Shown: in pieces, positions 12,280 to 22,385 of the stretch
How the letters are laid out: each line of letters begins with the position of its first letter
How positions within the stretch are numbered: the stretch's first letter is position 1
The notes under the pieces: model-generated
What the model was told of the DNA's origin: nothing
Seen by the model: the letters and a program-made list of their open reading frames with translations, nothing else
Databases searched by the model: none
Source of the DNA: Turbatrix aceti
Taxonomy: Eukaryota > Nematoda > Chromadorea > Rhabditida > Panagrolaimidae
Assembly (NCBI GenBank): GCA_963969345.1
Contig: OZ017769.1
Span: 8,187,725-8,251,724 of the forward strand
Direction: 5' to 3'
DNA length: 64,000 bases
Program-made: the position numbers and the translations under genes

Positions 12280-12684
12280 TTAGCGAGCGCCACCAGCTTG
12301 AGCACGGAAGCCACCAGCACCACGGAATCGCGGAGGAGGATCACGGTTCTTACGGGCGGAACGCGAGCGATTGCGGACAAGCTTGTTGTGGATGGCGCAC
12401 GAGACGCAGTAGTGGGTCTTGTGGTAGAGCTTGGGCAGGTTGTACGCTAAAAAGGGATACGAATAACCTCCAATAGAAACAAAAACAAAAGGTAAAAACT
12501 TACTTTCGTAGACCGAAGCGTCAGACAGATCGCGGACGGCAGCAGCCTCGACGATGCTACGGACGACGAACTTCTTGATAGCCTTGTCCTTGGGAGTGCA
12601 GCGACCGCAGTTGTTGCAGCGGATCGGGCCAACATGACCGCGTCCCTTCTTTCCACGTCCGTGATTGCGTCGCTTAACGGTCAT
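12280..12684 (-). CDS. RPS26: 40S ribosomal protein S26 (eS26)
   Basis: Two exons (12684-12504, then 12446-12280) are split by a 57-base intron, giving 115 residues. The start [20 protein letters not shown] and the two CxxC pairs (CNNCGRC near residues 23-29, CVSC near 74-77) are the eS26 zinc-binding signature. The C-terminal NRSR...PPPRFR segment is also typical. Length equals that of animal eS26. Family knowledge: the protein sits at the mRNA exit channel of the 40S subunit and contacts mRNA upstream of the start codon. Sixteen bases upstream of the ATG is a 3' splice site (tttatag, exon starting at 12,700), so the mRNA has either a 5'UTR intron or a trans-spliced leader. It is divergent from TMEM107. 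Confidence 0.98.
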   Translation of the reverse strand: MTVKRRNHGRGKKGRGHVGPIRCNNCGRCTPKDKAIKKFVVRSIVEAAAVRDLSDASVYESKFLPFVFVSIGGYSYPFLAYNLPKLYHKTHYCVSCAIHNKLVRNRSRSARKNRDPPPRFRGAGGFRAQAGGAR

Positions 12685-13209
12685 CGTGAAATTCCGTTAC
12701 CTATAAACAAATAGCGAAGTCAGAAAATGGACGATATAAAAACTGGATCAAAAAATCGCGAAATAGCACGTTAATGAGTTGCGGTGGACTCCAAAAACGC
12801 TAGAAATCATAACAAATGATATGGGATAACAAAGATAAAGTAAAAAACAAAGCAAGAAGACGAAAAATAGGCAAAAGTAACACCACAATAGAAAAAAACG
12901 AAGGAAAGCAAAGCGACCACGACGCTATAGGAAAATCGCCAGCCTCGATACTGTATCGTGGTGAGAGTATCGCGAAGCGTGAAAAACGCGTAATCTCAAT
13001 TTCGCTGCTTTATCAAGATTTTGTGAACTTTTTGAACTTGTTTCAATTGCAAAATACATAATTGCAATATAATTATATTATGGAACATTTTGGGGCAAAT
13101 TTTGAAGTCTTGCAATTCGCATCAGGATTGGTTGGCATAGCAACGCGGATTTTGAGATGTTGCATCCGCGAAAAGACATGCTTTTTTTGTTAGAAAAACC
13201 CTCCTCGCC
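12685..13209. promoter_or_regulatory. Divergent promoter region between RPS26 and TMEM107
   Basis: These 525 bases separate two start codons pointing away from each other, so both promoters must lie here or in the upstream exon of RPS26. No TATA box stands out. No other coding sequence is supported. Confidence 0.5.
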
Positions 13210-13669
13210 ATGGCGCGCATGCTGGCTCCGTTGTTTTTGGCATCCACAGCCCATACGTCCATGTACTTTTGTTTTCTGTTTAATCGGGTGAGTTTCTATG
13301 CTTCTTTGACCGTCAACGCCCGGTTTTCTCTTTCTCCAGAAAGCACACGTCGAGGCGTCTTTTCCACCGGAAAACAACCTCTTGGAGGACATCCAGAACG
13401 TCGACGCTTCACTGGTCGTCTGTCTCGCTCTCGGCATGGTGTTCGGGCTCATCGAGGCACTACTCTACCTCCGGCAACCCACTCCACAGGGTCTGGGAGT
13501 CATCGTGCTTCTGCTTCACGCAACCGCGTGCGCACTGATGACCAAGTTCGCTGTCGACTCTCATCCTGTGGCACACCTTTGGGTTCAGTGGTCCGTGTTC
13601 ACGGTGCCTCCGACGCTGTTGCAGGTCGTGATTTTGTTGAAATCTTTCGATTTGAGACCGTTTTGTTAA
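13210..13669 (+). CDS. TMEM107: Transmembrane protein 107 (ciliary transition-zone protein)
   Basis: Two exons (13210-13287, 13340-13669) encode 135 residues, close to the usual TMEM107 length (about 140). Four hydrophobic helices are visible: residues 4-25, about 55-72, about 81-98 and about 105-125. The loop between helix 1 and helix 2 carries the ASFPPENNLLEDIQ stretch, which corresponds to the family's LP.TFTPEEY...DIQ region. Family knowledge: TMEM107 sits in the ciliary transition zone with MKS-module proteins and controls membrane protein entry. The start has a good context (gccATGG). It is convergent with the DnaJ gene, with 310 AT-rich bases between the two stop codons. Confidence 0.85.
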
Positions 13670-13979
13670 GGAAAATGCATAAACACGCGCCCGCAAAAAA
13701 TTGAATCGGTTTTCGGGAAAATTCGGTTTTTATAATCCGAAATAAAATGTGTTTTACCAAAATTACGCATTTTTGCCGAAAAAAACATGGAAAAGTATAA
13801 AAAATTGTTCAAAAAGGTTTTAACACAAATTTTGAGTTTTTATACACAAAAAAACTGCAAAATTTTCGGGTCGGAAACCCAAATGTTCGATTTTTTCCGA
13901 CAATTCGATCACATTTCCCCGCGCATAAAAATCCAATGATCCACAAGTTTACAGTTTTTTTATCTGATACCATACAAAA

Positions 13980-15280
13980 TTACTGAGCCTGACACTGTAC
14001 GCCAGGTCCGCCGCCATGGGCAAAGTGCATACGTTCATCATCATCCGGCCCACCAACACGCCGCCGGAAGTGGTCCTCGGAAACAGGAATAGCCGTCTTG
14101 ACATGGGCATCGTCGGTCATGATGGGTACAACGACTTTGAGGAGTTTCGCGATTTGTGCCCGCTTCTGTGGGTCGATGGATCGGGGAAATTCGACCTTGA
14201 ACTGGATGATGAGGTCGCCCTTGTCCGAGGGATGGCGTCTGTAGGGCATGCCCTTGCCGTGGATGACACGATGCTCGTTGTGCCCGATGACCTGGCCCGG
14301 AAGGAGGTCAAAGTGGACTTCCTTGCCGTCGATGGTCTTGATGTTCTTCGTGCACCCGGTGATGGCCTCGCTGAGGGTCAGCTTGAGTGGGATGTAGAGC
14401 TGCTCGTTCTTTCGCGTGAATACCGGATGCTCGCGTTCGTCGAGGACAAAGATGACGTCACCGGGCTCGAGATCGGGTTCCTGGTCGCCTTCGCCGGCGA
14501 GAACGATCTTGTCGCCGTCGCCCATACCGGGCTCGATTTTGAGTTCGATGATCTTGTCTTCTTTTACCTAAAAAACAAAAAACATGATTCCAATAAAAAA
14601 ATCTACAAAAAAATATGCACCTTCTTTTCACCATGGCAACTTCGGCAGGGATTGGTGAGAATCTCGCCCTCACCTCTGCAGCCACCGCAACGCATCTGTT
14701 GCTGCTGAACGAATCCCGGAGCCAGCTGCATGCGCCGGATCTCGATACCCCGGCCATGACACCGGTCGCACTGCTTCACATCCGACTTGTTGATCGCGCC
14801 GACGCCTTTGCACGTCTTGCAGAGCACAGAACGGTTCAGCTTCATCTTGCGCGTGACACCGGTGTACAGCTGCTCCAGGCTCACGGTCAACTGGTGCATC
14901 GTAGCCTTGACTTTGCGCTCCCGCTCACGACTCCTGCCGCCACCTGTAAAATCCATTATAAAATCATAAAAATGCAATTTCAAAAAAAAGAACTCACCAC
15001 CGAAGAACATGCTGAAGATGTCCATCGGATCGTGCATGCCACCGCCGCCGGATTCCTTCATGCCATCCTCGCCATACTTATCGTAGGCCGCGCGCTTCTG
15101 TGCATCGGAAAGCACTTCGTAAGCCTGCGAGATGAGTTTGAAGCGTTCCGGATCGTCGGGGTTCTTGTCCGGATGATATTTGAGAGCAAGCTTTCGGTAA
15201 GCTTTCTTAATCTCATTATCCGTCGCTTCAGGCGACACCTCGAGGATATCGTAAAGCTTTTTATCCTTCACCATCGTCAA
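13980..15280 (-). CDS. DNAJA: DnaJ homolog subfamily A (type I Hsp40 co-chaperone)
   Basis: Three exons (15280-14998, 14943-14621, 14567-13980) give 397 residues. The order is J domain with YHPDKNPDD (residues 1-70), a Gly-rich linker, four CxxCxGxG zinc motifs ([32 protein letters not shown] at about 130-205), and a C-terminal substrate-binding and dimer domain. It ends CQAQ, a CaaX-type tetrapeptide expected to be farnesylated. GGGPGVQC before it recalls DNAJA2. Family knowledge: it stimulates Hsp70 ATPase and delivers clients in the cytosol. A second ATG two codons in (15,274) is equally usable. Two perfect heat-shock elements lie 95-150 bases upstream, so heat-inducible transcription is likely. 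Confidence 0.96.
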
Positions 15281-15374
15281 GGATAAATCAAAATCGATTC
15301 AGAGGAGAACAAGGAAGGAAAGTCGAGCTTCAGGCAAAAGCAGCTGAATTTGCGCAATCGACGGAAGAACAACG

Positions 15375-15389
15375 AGAATGTTCTAGAAC
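15375..15389. promoter_or_regulatory. Heat-shock element 1 (HSF1 site)
   Basis: The 15 bases AGAATGTTCTAGAAC fit nGAAnnTTCnnGAAn with all three pentamers perfect. It is about 95-110 bases upstream of the DNAJA start codon (which reads leftwards). HSF trimer binding is inferred from the consensus. Confidence 0.85.
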
Positions 15390-15413
15390 GCAAAACGGGG
15401 GCGTGCGCGTTGT

Positions 15414-15428
15414 CTTCTAGAACTTTCG
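15414..15428. promoter_or_regulatory. Heat-shock element 2 (HSF1 site)
   Basis: CTTCTAGAACTTTCG fits nTTCnnGAAnnTTCn perfectly. It lies 25 bases beyond element 1 and about 135-150 bases upstream of the DNAJA start. A further partial TTC pentamer follows near 15,440. The pair makes the DNAJA promoter the clear target. Confidence 0.85.
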
Positions 15429-15705
15429 CGGCGGGAGTTCTTTTTTTTGGAATTATCGCTTTTTTCTTTTTTTCTTGGTGTACATTTTTTACATGCATGT
15501 TTTTTTTTGTGTTTTCGCTTGTCGAATACAGCCTCAAATTTTTATTCGACGTAACCCCAAGATTTACAAATTTACAATAGTTCAAAATTCAAAAAAACAC
15601 CAGTTTATATCCAAGCGGTGTACGCACAAGTTATTTTTTCCTTCGTTTTAAACGTTGCAGGAAAAAGTTGGACATTCTCATCATTGAAAAAGCACACGAG
15701 ACTGG

Positions 15706-16646
15706 CTACTCACGGCGAGCGAGTTTGGCAGGAGGAGCGGAGGTGTTGCTGTTTGAGCTCTCATTTTCGGCAATTTCCTCGTCTTCGTCGGTGGTTCCGT
15801 GGTTGAATCCATCTGGCTGAGATTCATTTTTCCGCTCCGGCTGCTGCTCGCCTTCGTTGTCGCATTCCATCGAAGGAGACGCGGACGAGTGCGCGGCGGG
15901 CTCGTCGTTGGCATTGCCGGATCCACCCGAAGAGGAAGCGGGTTCGTTGAGATCGTCATCGGAGCTGTCAGTCACAATACGCGAACGTGCTCGACGATCT
16001 AGCGTCTCGGGAGCAACTCTGTCTCGAACCGACAGCCTGACGTAGATACGCATGTAGTTCGCGTCACTTTCATCGCCAGATTCGGCCAGAGGATCGATGG
16101 ACGGATGATGTATTTGCCGTCGTGTGGTATTATCGCGGACAAACCGGATGCGACGCTCCGAAGCATCTGTGGAGTTGAGATGGACAAATGAGTTGAACGT
16201 GTCGTAGTCGAGTTCGACGCGTTCGTCATCGGAATCGTCGTCGGACGAAAAGAGGGGATTGGCAGAACGCCAGTATGAGGGGTTCACGGTTTTGAAGTTT
16301 GGCTTTTTCTGAAAAAAAACAAACATGGACTTGAACAAAGTTTTGTAAAAAATATATAAAAATTCATTTAAAAAATGCTCACGGAAGTCAAAATGGTTCA
16401 AAAAAATAGTAAAAAGTCGCAATTTGTGTGTTTTCTTTCGAATTTTGAAAAACTAGCAAAAATGTGATAATTTTTTATACATACCTTTTTCCAAAGTCCT
16501 CGAAACTGACTTTCAGGGCTCGGTTCCGGCTTGACTTCGACAAACGTCGCCTTGTCTTCCTCATTGATCGGCGGGGCAGAGTTGTACTGCCGGATGCTGC
16601 GAGCTGCATTGCTCAGGCCAGGTTTGGGTTTGATATCGGTAAGCAT
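15706..16646 (-). CDS. Uncharacterised acidic, Ser/Asp-rich protein
   Basis: Two exons (16646-16485, 16308-15706) encode 254 residues. I do not recognise the family. Residues 1-60 are basic and proline-rich with RGLWKKKKPNFKTVNPSYWR. Next comes a SSDDDSDDERVELDYD acidic patch, then a moderately ordered block around YMRIYVRLSVRDRVAPETL. A long disordered tail follows with SSDDD, poly-Ser and TTDEDEEIAENE, ending PPAKLARRE. Repeated acidic casein-kinase-like sites and basic patches suggest a nuclear protein, which is inference. An acceptor (ttttcag) sits 13 bases before the ATG. The frame stays open through those 13 bases, so an unseen upstream coding exon is possible. It lies between the DnaJ promoter and CIAPIN1, all on the same strand. 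Confidence 0.75.
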
Positions 16647-16932
16647 GACTTTGGTTTCACTGAAAACAGGTGCGACACTCTAGAAGATATTCATACAAGG
16701 CAACTAGCCTAAAAAAGAAAATGGCAAAAAATAAAAATACTTCGATGGCAAATCCGACCACTGACGTTCGTTCATTCTTCCTCAATTCACATTACAAATT
16801 TATTACGGTAGTCAACTACAAAAAAAGTGTGCAAAAACGTGCAATAATCTCCATCCGCGTTGAAAAACAAAAGTTGAACGTGCGAAACCAACCATGATTC
16901 AACGACCGGTCGGATGCTCACTCACTCAGGAG

Positions 16933-17935
16933 TTAGAAGTCATCGACGGTGTTGAGTTTCAGGGTTTCACCCTCCTTGAAGGGCGGCAAGCCGAGGTACG
17001 GGCACGTAGAGCAGCGGAAAGCGTCGCCGAGAGAACAGTTGCCACAGGCAGATTTACCTGCCGGAGCGGGTATCGCCGTCTTCTTGGCCTCCTCCCGGGC
17101 AGCAGCCTCGATCTCCGCCAGGCCGCATGAACAGTTTTTGCATGCCCGCTTCTTTTTGCCAGGCTCAGGCTCGCCACAGGCAATGGCCTCGACGGCAGCC
17201 GGTCGCTGGAGGTCTTCGTCGACCAGCAGAGAACGCTCGTCGATCTGACTGCCGGGAGCAACGGTCGCCTTTGGGAGGTTGAGGTTGACGACTTCGGTGG
17301 AGCTGAAGTCCACTTTGTCAGCGGTAAAGACGTTGCCGGTGTCGGGCGAAGAAGTATGGACAATGAACAGGAATCCGGAGAGCGTGAGCTGGACTTTGAC
17401 GGAGTCGTTCTCCTCCGGGGTGACTAAAAACACGAATTGAACGTAAAAAAAATTGTGTAAAAAGAAAAAAATCACGTGCAAAAGACATAAAATACGTTCA
17501 AATTCAAGTTTCATCATCAAACGTAAAAAAAAATCAATTTACCGCATCCAAAATTTAACAAAAGACTAAAACTCACTTTTGTCATGCGGTAGCACGATCC
17601 GGATCTTCTTCCCCGGTTTGAGAGCCTCGAAAACGTTTCCGAGAAGACTGACAACATCCTGGACGGTAGAAGCCGAGATGACGACGGCTTCCTGCGATTC
17701 CAGGGCCAAGCCAGCGGGAAAATCGTTGACGACCTTCGTGCGAGTGTATCCGGCTGTCTGAAGAACGGCATTTGTCTGTTTGCGAAGCTCATCTGCAAAT
17801 AAATAAAAAAATAATAAATCGTAAGTAAAAAAAATCTGAATTCTTACCCGGAAGATTGCCGTAGAGAATAACGAGAACCTCTCCATCGGTCGAAGCCGAC
17901 GACGACGATTGGAGAATCGTATCGTCACCCGGCAT
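16933..17935 (-). CDS. CIAPIN1: Anamorsin (CIAPIN1/Dre2), cytosolic Fe-S cluster assembly factor
   Basis: Three exons (17935-17848, 17792-17577, 17423-16933) give 264 residues. The N-terminal 130 residues form a reduced methyltransferase-like domain. The C-terminal third is diagnostic. The [2Fe-2S] motif reads [18 protein letters not shown] and is followed by GLAEIE. The [4Fe-4S] motif holds the twin CxxC pairs, [19 protein letters not shown], and is followed by LPPFKEGE. Family knowledge: with NDOR1 it feeds electrons to cytosolic Fe-S assembly. The spacing between the first two cysteines is 11 residues, slightly longer than in vertebrates. The ATG at 17,935 gives a short N-terminus; an in-frame upstream ATG at 18,040 would add an unlikely hydrophobic leader. 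Confidence 0.95.
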
Positions 17936-18493
17936 GTCTTTCACCGTATAAAACAATCGATAAGGCCACAACAGACGAAACACGTCAAGCTGAAGACAAA
18001 ACGACGGAATAGCAAAAATTTTCGAGAAAAATAGAACCACGCGTGAATTTGTGCCTGCAACGTGCGAGGTTCCGGCAAGTGGGTTTCGCGATTTGAACGT
18101 AACCGACTTGAAAATTTGAACGTAAAAATAATTTAGGTTTCTCTTTTTTTGAGTTTCTGTGGTTTTCTTTTTTTTCGAGTTTCCTTGTATTTTTTTTTGT
18201 AAAATTGTTATTATCAGTTTTCAATTTGTTTTTGCGGTAATTGTCTTCCTGCTGCCTGTCACCCGTGGGCGCAAGCAATATTTGTTTGGCACAAACAACG
18301 TTTTTTACTTTTTTTTTCAAACAAAATGCGAACAAAGGGCGGTAGATAAAAATGAGCGGTGTTTTGGTAAAGAACTTAGGATACACCTAAAACTGCAGTC
18401 CAAACTATGGCAGGTGGCAGGAGGGAGAATGGGACCACCGGATGGGAAAATTGGAAGGGGAGGGGGGGGGGATAACGACGCTGTGTGAAACAG

Positions 18494-21400
18494 TTAGACC
18501 CGGACGGACTGATCAGCGGACTCGAGCTGGATCTTGTTGGTAGACAGGTAGATGTTGTGAGGAGCGGATTCAACCGTGAGATCCGATTTTTCCTCTTCCT
18601 CGTCGACACGCCTGATTTTGGGTGAAGACGAAGTTGGCGGAATGCTGATTCGGCGATTCTTAGTCGTCTTGTCACTCGTCTTCTTGCCACCCTTGCGCTT
18701 GCTGATGTGCGGATTGTCTTGGTACAAATTTTTGAGTTTGTACATTCGCAGCTGCGTGTATACCCGCTTCAGTTCTGCCTGAAAGTTAATTAGTTAGTAA
18801 TTGATTCTTTGAAGGCAGAAAAATCTCACCCGAATATCCTCTGGATTCATATCGATGATGGGAACCTCGGCGAAGTCGATAGTCCCGTTGATGAGGTTGT
18901 CGCGCAGCTTGGCCAGCGAGGGATGCGCGCGGCCGCTGTTACTGGCACCTGACATCGTGAGGGTTCGTCGGTTGGACTCACCTCCGATCTGAAAATCGAA
19001 AATCAAGAATAACAAGGGTCTCGTAACGAAAATAAAACAATGACGGAAAACGATAACGAAGAAGGGTCTCACAACGAAAATATAACAAAGACGGTAAACG
19101 ATAACAAACAAGTGTCCCGCAACGAAAATAAAAAAAACAACGAACCGAGACAAACTTGGGCGTAATGACGATGATAATGTTAAATGAAATAACGACAAAT
19201 ATCTGGATGGCAGTGATGATGAACATGAGGTCCCGACTTCCGGTGTGACGGAAGACGTAGCGAATGACGTTGGCAATGAGCGTGGCGACAGCCTCGACGC
19301 CGACGGCGAGCGTGAATTGTTTTCGCTCGTTCCAGTGACTGCTACGGGCCTTGTAGCAGAGACGCATGCCGTAGACGAGGAAGAGGAGCTCGTAGACAGC
19401 CCACATGATGCTCCACTTCTCCATCGGACACTGGGGCCACTGGGAATCCCAGAGCGAGCTGTCCTTCCACGAGCCAAGCGTCCAGGCGATCAGACTCACG
19501 ACAGTCATCGCTGCGAGCCACGCGAGGTACTTGAGCATGTCCTGCTCCCGTACTATCACATGGTGCGCCTTCCGTACTCTGTACTCTTGCAGATTTCTGA
19601 AAACGGGAAAATTGAGGGTGAAAATTGTGTCTGGAATTAGGAAGGGGCGAAGAAAGTTTTTTTGTTCGCGAACGAACACGAACATTCTGTTTTAACGTTC
19701 TGTTAGATTTCGCGAACAATTAAAATTTTTGTTTAAAAAATTGAACGAACATGAAAAATTTTGACTGTGTTCGCGAACGAACAGATTATTTTTAGATACA
19801 AAATTTTCAATAAAACTAATTTTGCCCGAATAATTGTTCAATTTATCTGTTCGAAAATTTTTCTTTGTTCACGAACGAATTCGAACACAAACATTTAAAT
19901 TTTTTCGCGAACAAACACAAACGTCCGCCCCTATTCTTGGTCTAGAAATTTTACCTGTAGATTTTGAGCACGATAGAACCGTAAAAAAAGGTGAAGCCGA
20001 GCTGCCGCATCCAGATGGCTACTGTACACGAATTTTTCTCTGGATTTAGCCAGTCGAGCAGGGGCTGAAATGGATTTTCTTTGTTTTTGCCCCAGGCATG
20101 GGCTGGGAAAAAAACCAACGATAAGGTAGATGATGAGGGCGCCGACGAAGAAAAGCTCCATGAGGGCCCAGCCCCTGGATTCCTGCTGCTGTCGACGCCT
20201 CTCCCGCAACACGACCGGAATCATGACGACAGAAGCGAGAGCAAAGATACCCGATAGAACGTAGAAGACGGTCCGCACGAGGTGCCAGTCGTTGCGGCAG
20301 AATTCGGCGCCCTCGTTGCAGCACGACCTCGCCCACACCTTGGTCTGGCCGTGGATGGTCCACGTGCACGTGGAGTGCACGCAGGCGGTCAGCGGACAGA
20401 GATCGAGGTCGATGGGCGGCAGCCGGGCCACAATGAAGTTCTGCGTGGCCTGCGTGTAGTAGACAGCGATCGGCGTCCACACCGGCACCACGTGGCTGCC
20501 TGCGCCTGCGCGGACGTGGTGATGCTGCCTCACGTGGCTCGGAGTCGTGTCGCAGAGCAGCTCGAGGCCAAACGTCGGCTCTTTGCCTATCCTCGTCATC
20601 GGGATGGGCGGGCTCGACGTGAATGCCACGTGCAGGGGGTTGTTTGGCACTGAAAAGGTGAAAGGTGGATGAATTCTCGATTTTGCTTATTTGTTAGTTT
20701 TTTTTCATGTTTTTGGATGCTGTTCGTTCCTGATTTTTTTTTTTAATTCTAAGTTTGCTTGGTTTTTATCGACAACAAAAAGCGTGCTCCCCGACGCAGT
20801 GCATTCAGCCAGGCCAGGAGATAATAGGATTTGGCCTTGTTATTGCATTACTTCTTCATTTTTTTCTCTCTCCAAGCCAGGAGACTGACGAGTTCTACGT
20901 GAATAACAAATGGGCTTCGATTTGAATTTTTTTTCCTCTCTCTCTGCCCGCTGCTGTGCTGTCTGCCGCCACCACCGTGTCCGTGTGCCTTGTGCCGTGG
21001 TGCAGCACCAAGTACCACAACTTGACAAATGTGCTCCGCTTTTGGCAGTCCGGGTCATCCGGTCCACCGGGGCCCCCGTGATTTTACTATGTAGGACTGT
21101 GATTGATGGGGGCAGAAAAAAAATCTCAGCGAATCTCAGTCTGCGAGTAAATATCTCAAGAGCGGCATCTGCGTGACAGAGAGTCTCTCCTCGGCCCTCG
21201 GCGTGCCGACAACGCCGGGGGCACACGACGAAGACGAAGACGACGACTACGCGTGGCAACAAGCAGCAGCCCTCCCTCAGCCTCAGCGGTGGCGGTGGCG
21301 GTGGCGGCGAAGATGATGGCACGGGGGAATTGCGTTAAAGCGCACCAACAACTTTTGATGACAACGCGAACGCAGTGCCGGATCAATAACACGGCAGCGC

Positions 21401-22385
21401 CGCGCGTGCTGCGTGTGCAGTTTTTCTCGACAATTTCGTTAGGCAGGGAGGGGGGGAGGGGGAGGCGAAGCTGGCGCAGTCAGTGCCAGAGCGCCACTCT
21501 TTTCCCCAAAGACGACGGCAGAGCAACGGCGGAACGAACCCCCTCGTCTTCGTTGTCGTTTCTGTGCCAGCAGCAATGGCGGTGGCGGCAGGGACAGCAG
21601 TACCCACCTTGTTCTTTTCTATGTGTGCATGCCAGATAAAAGGCATCCATGACACGCAGCTTTGCCAAACGAGCTACTCAAGCAGGCGCGGCACACGAAA
21701 CAAAACAAAACAAAGCAAAACAAAGCATGCTTTGCACCCTTTAGGATTTTAGGAAACATTAGGAAAAAAATATGAAAGACAAGTATGTATGCGGGGCTGA
21801 TAACTGATTCCCTTTCCGGACGGCATGTGCCACCTAGAACAGCTAGGTGCCCCTCGTGGTCTGCCCCAGTTCGAGCTCTTCAGAGAACGCCGAATGCCTT
21901 AGGCCTCAGAAACCACTCGGGCCCTCGAGCAAAGCCGCCAGGCTGCGTGGGAATTGGAATTGCAGCCAAAGCTCTGCTCTGTGCATCGTCTTTTTCCCCT
22001 AGACCCCCTCTAGCTCACCGGTAGCGACGTAGGGCATATCCTTGAGGACCAAGAGCAGAAAGGTTGTCATCTGGTCAAACTTCCCGCTGGCGAGGGAGTC
22101 GTTGAGGAGTCGCTGGACCAAGGGACCCGATAGTGTTCGATTGCACGCACTGGAATCGAGCTCATGCAGGAGGGAGTCGAACGTCGCCGCGATGATGACC
22201 CCTGACGAAGACGATGGCTCGCTGCTGACATTGTGGCGGGGGGAAGGCGGGGAGGATGAGGAGGTCGCCGGGCCACCCCGCGTACGGCTACCTCCACTGG
22301 CAGCTTCTGAGCCATCCGCGAGGACCGCGATCGCCACGAGCCAGATGACGACGACGACCGAAAGCATGATCACGACGTGGAGCAA
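18494..22385 (-). CDS. Class C orphan receptor of the GPR158/GPR179 family
   Basis: Six exons (22385-22019, 20649-20120, 20064-19955, 19596-19152, 18988-18830, 18778-18494) join in phase to 631 residues. A signal peptide (residues 1-25) precedes an ectodomain of about 220 residues ending in a Cys-rich stretch (CPLTACVHSTCTW, then SCCNEGAEFC). Seven hydrophobic helices follow. The family signature RQLGFTFFYGSIVLKIYR falls at helix 3, and VRKAHHVIVREQDMLKYLAW leads into helix 4. After helix 7 comes a conserved juxtamembrane helix, RVYTQLRMYKLKNL, with DNPHISKR. Family knowledge: GPR158 is a metabotropic glycine receptor that recruits RGS7-Gbeta5; invertebrates have orphan relatives. Oddities are a short ectodomain (vertebrate ones have a Cache domain) and a short C-tail. 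The 1.37-kb first intron might hide an exon, though phases fit without one. The 55-base intron between exons 2 and 3 is tiny. Confidence 0.88.
19014..19138 (-). repeat. 48-bp tandem repeat inside an intron of the GPR158-like gene
   Basis: Units starting AAGGGTCTC/AAGTGTCCC recur at 19,014, 19,062 and 19,110, exactly 48 bases apart (about 2.6 copies). Each carries an AACGAAAATA block. The tandem fills most of the intron 18,989-19,151. A related GTGTCCC...ACGAAA block recurs in a TRPM intron near 48.1-48.3 kb. Confidence 0.85.
19643..19932. mobile_element. MITE-like palindromic element, copy A (in GPR158-like intron)
   Basis: The element begins AGGGGCGAAG and ends GTCCGCCCCT, so its tips are inverted. 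Inside are several copies of TTCGCGAACGAACACGAAC-like sequence on both strands. It makes up most of the 358-base intron between exons 3 and 4. It has no coding capacity, which fits a non-autonomous DNA transposon or an expanded palindromic repeat. No clear target duplication is seen. Confidence 0.65.

Noticed and set aside
14016..14708. 230-codon open frame on the plus strand
   Set aside because: It is antisense to the DnaJ exons and crosses their real intron. The minus-strand frames carry the J-protein motifs.
21830..22000. Possible tRNA-like sequence (GTTCGAGCTC box-B look-alike)
   Set aside because: No acceptor-stem pairing or box A at the right spacing could be found.
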